From positions 1 to 14,442 of the forward strand of contig CAJXMS010000023.1 in NCBI GenBank assembly GCA_913056475.1: a stretch of 14,442 bases of DNA. Direction: 5' to 3'. This DNA is from an uncultured Bacteroidota bacterium. GTDB taxonomy: Bacteria; Bacteroidota; Bacteroidia; Flavobacteriales; Schleiferiaceae. The notes under the pieces are model-generated. The model worked only from the letters and a program-made list of their open reading frames with translations, was not told the DNA's origin and made no database searches. Made by a program: the position numbers and the translations under genes. Below, one piece after another: positions 7,417 through 14,017 of the stretch. Each line of letters starts with the position of its first letter. Position 1 is the stretch's first letter.

Positions 7417-8534
7417 GACGGGAGGGCTTTTTGAATGGCTTCCCACATGTGCTGGGCGGCCTTCTCCCAGGTAAAGTATTCTGCCCGCGCGCGGCCTGCT
7501 TTGATGCGGCGCGCGCGCTGTGCGGGATCTTCGGATTGGATCATGGCTTCGGTTATGGCCGTGGTATCATGAGAAGGGCAGCACCAGGCGGCCTCACCTG
7601 CGATCTCTGGCATGCTTGAATTTTGGGCCGTGATCACCGGTACTCCGCAGCGAAATGCTTCGATAATGGGAATGCCAAAGCCCTCGTAATGGGATACGAA
7701 CCAAAGCGCCTGGGCCGCCGCCAGCGCCTCTCGAAGCTCGCTTCCATCCAAACGCCCCGTAAAGTGGATATCCGAGCGAAAGGGGTGGCGTCGGTATTGC
7801 TTTTTAACGGGCCCGGCGCCAAACATGACTTCGCCCACGATCAGTAAGTGGGCCTGATAGCCCTGCTCGCGGTATAGCTGGTAGGAAGAAAGCAAACCTT
7901 CCAGGTTTTTGCGGGGATTGAGCGCCCCGATAAAAATGAAAAAGGGCTTTCCCGCGGTGTGTTTTTGGCGGTAGCTTTGAATAGCCGCTGAGGTGCTGGG
8001 TTGAAAATGTTCCCCCACCCCGTTAGGTACCACGGAGATCTTGTGGAGGGGCAGACCGTAGGTTTGGTGCAGGTCCTGCCGGGAGAAATCACTCACCGTA
8101 GCCAGGTGCGGGGCCTGGTGGGCTATGCGGGGGAAGAAATACCGTAGGTAGCGCCCCGTGAGCCAGGGTACATTTTGCGGTTGATGCTCAAAATTGAGGT
8201 CATGAATCACGGGCAGGGCAGGGACGGGGCCCTTCAGCGGGGCAAAACCATCGGGCGAAACCAAAAGCTCTACCCCTTTTTGCGCTAAAAACCGCGGCAG
8301 CCGCTGTTCAAACCAAAGATACCAGAGCAGCGGATGGCGGGTGGGCGGAGGCAGTACCTCTACTTGCAGCCCCTCAGGTAAATCCAGCCGCGGATCAACG
8401 GGGCGGTCAAAAAGGAAGAGCCACTCCACCTCCGGATGTTGCCGTACGAGCCGGTAAAAGATTTCCCGGGTAAACCAACCTATGCCCTCCAGCTTTTGGG
8501 GGATCAGCAAGCGGGTGTTGACGGCAATTTTCAC
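7413..8534 (-). CDS. GT4-family glycosyltransferase
   Basis: This is a retaining, nucleotide-sugar-dependent glycosyltransferase of the GT-B fold, 373 residues, expected in the cytoplasm or at the inner membrane face. From the GTG at 8534 it starts VKIAVNTRLL and then LEGIGWFTREI. The C-terminal nucleotide-binding half has GALNPRKNLEGLL (NPRKN at 206-210), GRLDGSEL and the E-x7-E motif EGFGIPIIE (Glu284 and Glu292). The donor and acceptor cannot be told from sequence. An ATG at 8597 would add 21 residues, but it would overlap the start of the divergent flippase gene, and the family normally begins at KIAVNTRLL, so I prefer the GTG. Its divergent position beside a flippase/Wzz/ligase operon suggests surface polysaccharide synthesis. 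It overlaps rnhB by four bases. Confidence 0.9.
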   Translation of the reverse strand: MKIAVNTRLLIPQKLEGIGWFTREIFYRLVRQHPEVEWLFLFDRPVDPRLDLPEGLQVEVLPPPTRHPLLWYLWFEQRLPRFLAQKGVELLVSPDGFAPLKGPVPALPVIHDLNFEHQPQNVPWLTGRYLRYFFPRIAHQAPHLATVSDFSRQDLHQTYGLPLHKISVVPNGVGEHFQPSTSAAIQSYRQKHTAGKPFFIFIGALNPRKNLEGLLSSYQLYREQGYQAHLLIVGEVMFGAGPVKKQYRRHPFRSDIHFTGRLDGSELREALAAAQALWFVSHYEGFGIPIIEAFRCGVPVITAQNSSMPEIAGEAAWCCPSHDTTAITEAMIQSEDPAQRARRIKAGRARAEYFTWEKAAQHMWEAIQKALPS

Positions 8535-8539
8535 GCCCG

Positions 8540-8547
8540 CAAAGATA
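8540..8547 (-). promoter_or_regulatory. Candidate -10 element (TATCTTTG) for the glycosyltransferase gene
   Basis: This is an exact minus-strand match to TAnnTTTG. Only five bases separate it from the GTG start at 8534, so transcription would begin at or very near the start codon and the mRNA would be leaderless or almost so. No convincing -33 TTG is visible upstream. Confidence 0.45.
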
Positions 8548-8562
8548 AGCCCACACAATACA

Positions 8563-8570
8563 TACCTTCG
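8563..8570 (+). promoter_or_regulatory. Possible -10 element (TACCTTCG) for the flippase operon
   Basis: This differs by one base from TAnnTTTG and lies 18 bases before the ATG at 8589, a sensible position for the start of the plus-strand polysaccharide operon. Together with the element at 8540-8547 it would make the 54-base gap a back-to-back divergent promoter region. The match is imperfect, so confidence is low. Confidence 0.3.
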
Positions 8571-8588
8571 CCTCAGGTTTATTCCCCC

Positions 8589-10046
8589 ATGCGCCAAAAG
8601 TTTGTAAGCAGTTTATTCCTCTTACTGCTGGTCAATTTTGTAGTCAAGCCGATCTGGATTTTTGGCATTGACCTTCAGGTTCAAAACCACTTAGGGGCCA
8701 GCAGTTACGGTCTTTATGCCGCCTTATTTAGTTTGGCGGTTATTTTCAATATGGTGCTCGATTTGGGGCTCACCCAATTTAGCAACCGGCGGGTATCTCA
8801 AGACCCCGAAATGCTGCAGCGCCATTTCTCGGGACTCCTCTCTTTGAAACTCCTGCTGGGCCTGGTTTACGGCTTACTAGCGCTGGGAGTAGGGCTCACT
8901 TTGGGCTACCGGCAAGGCGCCTTATCCCTCCTCCTTATTCTGGTTCTTCATCAGTTTCTCAGTTCAGCGGTACTTTTTTTCCGGGCGCATTTGGCCGCCC
9001 TGCAGCACTTCCGCGCTGATAGCCTGATGAGTGTACTGGACAAGGGCCTAACCATTGTCTTTTGTGGTATTTTCCTCTACGAGGAAGCGCTGCGTTCTTA
9101 TTTCACCATTCATCTCTTTGCGGGCTTACAGGTACTCAGCTTGCTGCTCACGGCCCTCCTCGGGTTGGTTTTGGTAGGGCGGCAGGGGGCCACTATTCGT
9201 TTGCGCTGGCAAGCGCGGCATTGGCTAGAGCAGTTGGGGCAAAGCTGGCCCTATGCACTTCTCTTACTGCTCATGGCGCTTTATACCCGGGTAGATAGCG
9301 TGATGCTGGAGCAGCTCATCAGCTCCTTTGAAGCGGGTGTTTATGCGCAGGCCTATCGCCTGCTAGAAGCGGCCAATCAGCCCGCCTACCTTTTTTCCGT
9401 TTTACTGCTGCCCCTTTTTGCCAGTGCCCGGCCGGGTACCCGCAGCGTTCGGGAACTGAGCCAGCTGGCCTTTACCCTCATCGTGGTAGGCACGGTGGCA
9501 TTTTCGGTAGTAGCGCTGCGCCTATCGCCCTGGATCATGGATGGTCTCTACCGGGAGCACAGCCAGTTAAGCTCGCCGGTTTTTGGCTGGCTCATCTTTA
9601 GCACTATTGGTTTTGGGAGCACCTACGTTTTTGGCACCCTTCTTACGGCCCAGGGACGTCTGCGCCTTCTTAATTACACCGCCCTGGGCGGTTTAAGCCT
9701 CAATATCCTGGCCAATGCGCTGCTCATTCCCTCCTACGGAGCCTGGGGGGCGGCCATGGCCACCCTTGCCACGCAGGGCCTTACCGCTTTAGTTCAGCTT
9801 TGGCTTGCTTTAAAGAGCAATCGCTTTCGCTACCCGTTTGGCTACTGGCTGCGGCTTTTGCTTTTCCTCGGCATAGCGCTGGGGGTTTGGGCCTTATCCG
9901 GCCAAATGAGTTATCTCCCGCCGGTGGCTTTGGGGCTACTTATGTTGATGCTGCAAGGTTTAAGCGCTTTCCTTTTGGGCTTGCTCCCCTGGCGCAAAGC
10001 GCTCCATTTATTGCGTCCCAACGGAAACGCCCCTGCCAGGGATTGA
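8589..10046 (+). CDS. Wzx-like polysaccharide/lipid-linked oligosaccharide flippase
   Basis: This is a polytopic inner-membrane protein of 485 residues, almost wholly hydrophobic, with about 12-14 membrane segments by eye. It fits the MOP-superfamily polysaccharide export proteins (Wzx/RfbX) that flip undecaprenyl-linked repeat units to the periplasm. Supporting phrases are the start RQKFVSSLFLLLLVNFVVKP, the early DLGLTQFSNRRVS, and the central VDSVMLEQLISSFEAGVYAQ followed by AYRLLEAAN, which is typical of the family. I chose the ATG at 8589 because the upstream in-frame ATG at 8436 would place 51 hydrophilic residues inside the divergent glycosyltransferase gene. It is followed after 37 bases by a Wzz-like gene and then an O-antigen ligase family gene. 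The substrate is unknown. I leave the symbol empty because Wzx proteins are too diverse to name from sequence alone. Confidence 0.88.
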   Translation: MRQKFVSSLFLLLLVNFVVKPIWIFGIDLQVQNHLGASSYGLYAALFSLAVIFNMVLDLGLTQFSNRRVSQDPEMLQRHFSGLLSLKLLLGLVYGLLALGVGLTLGYRQGALSLLLILVLHQFLSSAVLFFRAHLAALQHFRADSLMSVLDKGLTIVFCGIFLYEEALRSYFTIHLFAGLQVLSLLLTALLGLVLVGRQGATIRLRWQARHWLEQLGQSWPYALLLLLMALYTRVDSVMLEQLISSFEAGVYAQAYRLLEAANQPAYLFSVLLLPLFASARPGTRSVRELSQLAFTLIVVGTVAFSVVALRLSPWIMDGLYREHSQLSSPVFGWLIFSTIGFGSTYVFGTLLTAQGRLRLLNYTALGGLSLNILANALLIPSYGAWGAAMATLATQGLTALVQLWLALKSNRFRYPFGYWLRLLLFLGIALGVWALSGQMSYLPPVALGLLMLMLQGLSAFLLGLLPWRKALHLLRPNGNAPARD

Positions 10047-10051
10047 ATTTC

Positions 10052-10059
10052 TATTTTTG
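10052..10059 (+). promoter_or_regulatory. Possible internal -10 element (TATTTTTG) before the Wzz-like gene
   Basis: This is an exact plus-strand match to TAnnTTTG in the 37-base gap between the flippase stop and the ATG at 10084, leaving 24 bases to the start codon. No -33 element is visible at the right distance and the gap is short, so the gene may simply be read through from the flippase. Confidence 0.3.
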
Positions 10060-10083
10060 CTGACCTAACGTACACTTAAGGCT

Positions 10084-11127
10084 ATGGCCCACCCCGGAGA
10101 AGATTCTCGCGACCAATTTGATTCCAGTAACCTCATCGTCTATCTCTGGAAATGGCGCAAACCCCTCATTGGCATTACCTTACTGGCTGGTATTCTGGCT
10201 GCCGTTTTCAGCGGCCCTTCTTTCATTAAGCCCAAGTACGCCTCTACGGCCACCGTTTTTCCCAGTACTACCAACAGCCTTTCTAAAGCCCTGCTACCGC
10301 AGCCTTTTGCTACCGCCAATCAGGATTTTCTGGAATTTGGGGAGGAAGAACAGGCAGAGCAGCTTTTGCAAATGCTCAATAGCGATGTTATTCGCAGACG
10401 GATCATTGAAAAATACGATTTAATAAGGCATTACCAGATAGACACGTCTACCCCTTATGCGCAAACGCAGCTCTACGAAACCTTTGATGAGAATATCTCC
10501 TACGATCGAACGGAGTTTATGAGTGTGGAGGTCTCCGTACTCGATGTGAGCCCTGATACAGCTGCGCAGATAGCCAATGATATTATCCATTTGCCGGATA
10601 GTGTTAAAAACGGCATAAAGCGCGAGCGGGCGCTTAAGGGGCTTTCTATCATTCGCAATAACTACCAGGAGCTACGGCGGGAAATAAAAGAACTCAACGA
10701 CTCCCTTACTTTCTTGCGAAGTAAAGGCGTACATGATTACGAGACGCAAGCCGCCGTTCTCAGCGAACAGCTGGCCACGGCGATGATCGAGAAAGGGGTC
10801 AATAGCCCGGTGGTGGATCAAATACAGCGCAGACTCGATACCTTAGGCAAATACGGCAGCGCCTACGTGGGGCTTCGGAGTCGTTTGAGTGATGCCCAGG
10901 ATGAGCTTTCGGCCATCAAAGTCCGCTATGAGCAAGCCCAGGTAGATGTGAATGAGATCGTCCCCGCCACCTTTAAGATCAATATGGCCTATCCCGCGGA
11001 GAAAAAAGCGTATCCTATTCGTTGGCTTATCGTGGTGCTATCGGCATTAGGAGCCTTTGTGACCACCGTCATAGCCATTCTGATCATCGATACCATTCGT
11101 CAGACGCCCGCTAAAGAAAAGGGGTGA
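10084..11127 (+). CDS. Wzz-type polysaccharide chain-length determinant
   Basis: This is a polysaccharide co-polymerase of 347 residues that would sit in the inner membrane and set polymer length. The topology is diagnostic: a short cytoplasmic start, a first membrane segment at about 27-45, a long periplasmic region with predicted coiled coil (about 190-290, rich in E, L, R and Q), and a second membrane segment at about 315-336 followed by a short basic tail. The KYASTATVFPST after the first segment and NMAYPAEKKAYPIRW before the second fit the Wzz/GumC pattern (Y.A...V.P and A..P..P). There is no C-terminal tyrosine-kinase domain. It sits between the flippase and the O-antigen ligase family gene, and its TGA overlaps the next start codon (GTGA), which suggests coupled translation. 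Confidence 0.9.
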   Translation: MAHPGEDSRDQFDSSNLIVYLWKWRKPLIGITLLAGILAAVFSGPSFIKPKYASTATVFPSTTNSLSKALLPQPFATANQDFLEFGEEEQAEQLLQMLNSDVIRRRIIEKYDLIRHYQIDTSTPYAQTQLYETFDENISYDRTEFMSVEVSVLDVSPDTAAQIANDIIHLPDSVKNGIKRERALKGLSIIRNNYQELRREIKELNDSLTFLRSKGVHDYETQAAVLSEQLATAMIEKGVNSPVVDQIQRRLDTLGKYGSAYVGLRSRLSDAQDELSAIKVRYEQAQVDVNEIVPATFKINMAYPAEKKAYPIRWLIVVLSALGAFVTTVIAILIIDTIRQTPAKEKG

Positions 11128-12548
11128 AGGGCCCGGGCCTGTCCATATCAAATCCTCGGGCCATGGCCTTAATGGCCGGGCTCTTCGTTACCCTGCTCAA
11201 TGTGGTTTTTATCGTTACCGAGCAGTACTGGGGGCTATTATTGCCCTTTATTTTGGGTATTGTGGCGCTGGGGGTTTTTGCCCTGGATCGGGTCCTGCTT
11301 TTTCTGGTGGTGGCCACGCCGCTATCCGTTTTCTACATGGACGAGCGCTTGCACCTAGGGATGAGTCTTCCCACGGAGCCACTTCTGGCAGGGCTTCTCG
11401 TCCTCTTATTGGCCCGGATATTTTATTACGCGGGTTTTGACCGCCGGGTAGTTAGTCATCCCTTAGCCATTGCCCTTTTGGCCTATCTTTTCTGGGTTTT
11501 TGTAACCAGCATTACCAGTACCATGCCCTGGGTTTCTTTCAAGTTTTTTCTGGCACGTGCGTGGTTTATCGGTGTTTTCTTTTTCCTATTCAGTCAGCTT
11601 TTTCGAGAGAAGAAAAACCTCTACCGGGTTCAGTGGCTTTACTTGGTTCCCCTGGCGGCTGTGGCTCTCTATGCGCTGGTAAGATTGGGGCAATACGGCC
11701 TGGAAAACAAGGCTTCGGAGTGGGTTATGTCGCCTTTCTTTAAAGAACATACCAGCTACGCGGCCGTCTTGGCCCTGTATATTCCGGTGGCGGTATGCTT
11801 CACTTTTATGCCCCGACAAAATTTGAATAGACGGCTTGGTGCCGGACTTATAAGCCTGGTACTCCTGGCGGGATTGCTCTTTTCTTATTCCCGGGCGGCT
11901 TGGCTCGGGCTTATGATAGCAAGTCTGGCGGGCCTCCTTATACACTTCCGGGTATTGGGAATGAGTCTCTTGGTAGGCGTTCTGCTAGGTGGTGGTTTAT
12001 TTTGGCATTACCAGGAAGACATCCTCCTTGCCCTCCAGGAAAACACCACCACCAGTCATGGGGGTATTGAAGAGCACCTAGAATCCGTAAGCAATATCAC
12101 TACGGATGATTCTAATTTGGAGCGAATCAATCGCTGGAAGTCGGCCTGGCGGATGTTTGAAGACCGTCCTTGGTTTGGACACGGACCGGGGACCTACATG
12201 TTCCGTTATGCGCCGTATCAAAAAACTTATGATATGACCCTCATTAGCACCAACGCCGGGGACCGGGGTAATGCGCATAGTGAGTTTCTGGGGCCTTTGT
12301 CAGAGATGGGGTGGCCAGGCCCCCTTTTTGTGGCCGCCATCGTGCTCCTAACTCTATTTACCGGTATTCGAACTTACCATCGAATGCCGGCCGGCCGCCT
12401 CAAGTGGTTAACCTTAGCCTTGCTCATCGGCTTAATAAGCTATTGGGCCCACGGAACCCTCAATAATTTTCTAAGCTTGGATAAGGCCGCCCTACCCGTT
12501 TGGGGTTTTTCTGCGGCGCTCGTCGTTTTAGACCGCTACCACAGGTAG
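11124..12548 (+). CDS. O-antigen ligase/polymerase family membrane protein (Wzy_C)
   Basis: This is a polytopic inner-membrane protein of 474 residues with about ten to twelve hydrophobic segments. The family covers WaaL ligases and Wzy-type polymerases, which transfer or polymerise undecaprenyl-linked glycans in the periplasm. Signature elements are SYSRAAWLG at 254-262, a large periplasmic loop (about 297-395) with RPWFGHGPG at 348-356 and NAHSEFL at 383-389 with the usual conserved His (385), followed by EMGWPG. Sequence alone does not separate ligase from polymerase; with a flippase and Wzz next to it, either a Wzy-like polymerase or a ligase is possible. The start is a GTG at 11124 that overlaps the previous stop; an ATG at 11163 is an alternative that would remove 13 residues. 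It is the last gene of the three-gene operon. Confidence 0.9.
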   Translation: MKGPGLSISNPRAMALMAGLFVTLLNVVFIVTEQYWGLLLPFILGIVALGVFALDRVLLFLVVATPLSVFYMDERLHLGMSLPTEPLLAGLLVLLLARIFYYAGFDRRVVSHPLAIALLAYLFWVFVTSITSTMPWVSFKFFLARAWFIGVFFFLFSQLFREKKNLYRVQWLYLVPLAAVALYALVRLGQYGLENKASEWVMSPFFKEHTSYAAVLALYIPVAVCFTFMPRQNLNRRLGAGLISLVLLAGLLFSYSRAAWLGLMIASLAGLLIHFRVLGMSLLVGVLLGGGLFWHYQEDILLALQENTTTSHGGIEEHLESVSNITTDDSNLERINRWKSAWRMFEDRPWFGHGPGTYMFRYAPYQKTYDMTLISTNAGDRGNAHSEFLGPLSEMGWPGPLFVAAIVLLTLFTGIRTYHRMPAGRLKWLTLALLIGLISYWAHGTLNNFLSLDKAALPVWGFSAALVVLDRYHR

Positions 12549-12651
12549 CTTCCCTTATGCTTAAGCGGTTTATTAGCCTTGTAAGGGATACTCCTCACAC
12601 CGTCAAAGTTTCGTTGAGCTATTCTTGGCGGCCGTTTTAGCTATGGCATGG

Positions 12652-12669
12652 CAAGGCCGAGCGGCCTTG
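12652..12669 (+). terminator. Hairpin, possible terminator of the polysaccharide operon
   Basis: This is a perfect 7-base inverted repeat (CAAGGCC and GGCCTTG) around the loop GAGC, about 100 bases after the stop of the ligase gene. It is followed on the plus strand by ATCCTTTTC, a weak T-rich stretch. On the minus strand no T-run follows. It lies in the 212-base gap between convergent genes, where a terminator is expected. The rest of the gap (12549-12760) holds nothing I can name: a 4-base stem ACTC/GAGT around an A-run near 12700, and one small open frame that I reject. Confidence 0.4.
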
Positions 12670-12760
12670 ATCCTTTTCGGCCTGAATGTAAGCCCTACTC
12701 AAAAAAGAGTGCGCGTTCCAAGGCTTTTGCTAAGGAGAGCTAAAAAGTCTTTCGGGATGG

Positions 12761-13687
12761 TTAAAGCTGCTCGATGATTTCCGGAAGCTTACGAATGGCA
12801 GCCAGCTCGCGGTACTTACTGCGTGCTTCTCCCGCCGGATAGCCAAAGTACGTGACGCCTCCTTTTAGCGACTTGGAAATACCACTTTGGGCCATTACCA
12901 CCGCCCCGCGGCCAATGGTAAGGCCACTGGCTACGCCAACTTGCCCCCAGAGGGTAACCTCGTCTTCAATGTCTACACAGCCCGCTACACCTACCTGGGC
13001 GGCAAAAAGGCAGCGTTGCCCAATGCGGGTATCGTGCCCTATTTGCACCAGATTGTCCAGAATACTGTTTGCCCCTATGATGGTGTAGTCGCTCACGCCG
13101 CGGTCTATGGTCACGCTGGCCCCCAGGTGTACGCGGTCTTCTACAATCACCCCGCCCGCAGAGTGGAGGGGATCAAAACCTTGGGGGTGTTTTTTGTAAT
13201 AGAAAGCATCAGCGCCTAAGATCGAACCGGCCTGGATCACCACTTCGTTGCCCAGCGTGACGGGGCCGCGGAGCACTACATTAGGGCCTATGCGGCAGTT
13301 TTCCCCCATTTTCACCAGGGGGCCTATCACTGCTCCGGGCCCTAAGGTGCAGCCTTCCCCGATCTCCGCTTCGGGGGCTATTGATTGATGGAAGTGGGGG
13401 AGCGGCTCAAAGAAACGCGTGAGCCGGTTAAAGTCTGCAAAAGGCTCCTCGGAGATCAACAGCCCTTTTCCTTCTGGGGCTTTCCTCTGCTGATTAATCA
13501 GGATGGTGGTAGCGGGACTTTCCAGGGCTTTATCGTAGTATTTGGGATGGTCCACAAATACCAGATCGCCAGGGCGTACCCGATGAATTTCATTGGCTCC
13601 CCTTACGCTATGATCGGCCGGCCCTTCAAAAGGACAGTCCAGCCATTTAGCGAGCTCGTCAAGCCGGTAGGGGCGGGGAAAATCCAT
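12761..13687 (-). CDS. LpxD-like UDP-3-O-acylglucosamine N-acyltransferase paralogue
   Basis: This is a left-handed beta-helix acyltransferase of 308 residues. The N-terminal domain (about 1-100) is the LpxD-type uridine-binding region with PGDLVFVDHPKYYDKAL. From about 102 to 280 there are hexapeptide repeats such as IGEGCTLGPGAVIG and IGANSILDNLVQIGHDTRIG. His218 in QIGHDTRIG matches the catalytic His of LpxD. LpxD adds the N-linked 3-hydroxyacyl chain during lipid A synthesis in the cytoplasm. Bacteroidota usually carry two such genes. This one, with the motif GADAFYYKKHPQGFD, resembles the copy found directly after efp, and a fragment reading as the end of efp lies three bases upstream. 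Whether this paralogue acts on lipid A or another sugar nucleotide is not settled by the sequence, so I leave the symbol empty. Confidence 0.88.
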   Translation of the reverse strand: MDFPRPYRLDELAKWLDCPFEGPADHSVRGANEIHRVRPGDLVFVDHPKYYDKALESPATTILINQQRKAPEGKGLLISEEPFADFNRLTRFFEPLPHFHQSIAPEAEIGEGCTLGPGAVIGPLVKMGENCRIGPNVVLRGPVTLGNEVVIQAGSILGADAFYYKKHPQGFDPLHSAGGVIVEDRVHLGASVTIDRGVSDYTIIGANSILDNLVQIGHDTRIGQRCLFAAQVGVAGCVDIEDEVTLWGQVGVASGLTIGRGAVVMAQSGISKSLKGGVTYFGYPAGEARSKYRELAAIRKLPEIIEQL

Positions 13688-13690
13688 AAG

Positions 13691-13750
13691 CTAGTTTCTG
13701 GCCCGTTCGCGGGATTCTCCGGTGGCGGTTTCTACAACCACTTTATCGCC
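13691..13750 (-). CDS. efp: Elongation factor P, C-terminal fragment (upstream part lost at a chimeric join)
   Basis: The last codons before the TAG read GDKVVVETATGESRERARN. The end of EF-P is highly conserved as GD.I.V.T.TGEY.ER, and this fits it closely apart from Ser in place of the usual Tyr. It does not fit PheT, which the upstream codons encode. EF-P helps ribosomes through polyproline stretches. The stop lies three bases before the LpxD-like ATG, and efp followed by an LpxD paralogue is the expected Bacteroidota order. Only about 19 codons remain, so the assignment rests on a short motif plus gene order. Confidence 0.65.
   Translation of the reverse strand, partial: GDKVVVETATGESRERARN
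13733..13750 (-). other. Probable chimeric join between two genomes
   Basis: These 18 bases encode GDKVVV, a peptide expected both in actinobacterial PheT (GIVCGASNF..GDKVVV) and at the end of EF-P (GDKVVVET.TGE..ER). To the left everything is Bacteroidota-like, including an LPS-type gene; to the right everything is actinobacterial. GC also shifts: 37 of 60 bases at 13261-13320 against 25 of 60 at 14041-14100. The exact breakpoint cannot be placed inside the shared stretch and could lie a few bases outside it. Confidence 0.7.
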
Positions 13751-14017
13751 CTGATTGAAATTGCTTGCTCCGCAAACAATTCCTCGAGGTTCACTCTCAC
13801 CAACATCTACCTGACACCAGCGAATTGTCTTGCCATTTGACTGTGGTTCATCCACAAATTCAATGACCTTGCCAACCACTACCGGGCCGTTGATTTCGAA
13901 ATAGTGCTCGTCCTCTTCCTCAAGACCAACCTTTACCAACTCAGCCATTAGCTGTTCTGGTTTGGAATCCTTTGGAAGCTCGGTGAATTCACTCAGCCAA
14001 CTCAGGGGAACTCTCAT
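13733..14017 (-). CDS. pheT: Phenylalanyl-tRNA synthetase beta subunit, N-terminal fragment
   Basis: PheT forms the alpha2-beta2 synthetase with PheS and charges tRNA-Phe. The fragment has about 95 residues: the start RVPLSWLSEFTELP, then LVKVGLEEEDEHYF, GPVVVGKVIEFVDEPQSNGK and WCQVDVGE, and finally RGIVCGASNFNQGDKVVV. These are the N-terminal segment and the start of the tRNA-binding (OB-fold) domain. A real PheT has roughly 800 residues and continues after GDKVVV with a Leu-Pro-Gly-Ala type motif, which is missing here. The frame instead runs into EF-P-like residues and stops. The wording of these motifs matches Actinobacteria. The ATG overlaps the pheS TAA by one base (TAATG), and a purine-rich GGTGAGGG lies just upstream as a possible ribosome binding site, unlike the Bacteroidota genes to the left. 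Confidence 0.88.

Noticed and set aside
8535..8597. ATG at 8597 as the start of the glycosyltransferase
   Set aside because: It would overlap the start codon of the divergent flippase gene and add 21 residues not expected in the family; KIAVNTRLL is the usual N-terminus.
12643..12777. A 44-residue open frame (MAWQGRAALILFGLN...) on the plus strand in the convergent gap
   Set aside because: It contains the 12652-12669 hairpin, lies downstream of an operon end, has no ribosome binding or promoter evidence, and overlaps the end of the LpxD-like gene on the other strand.
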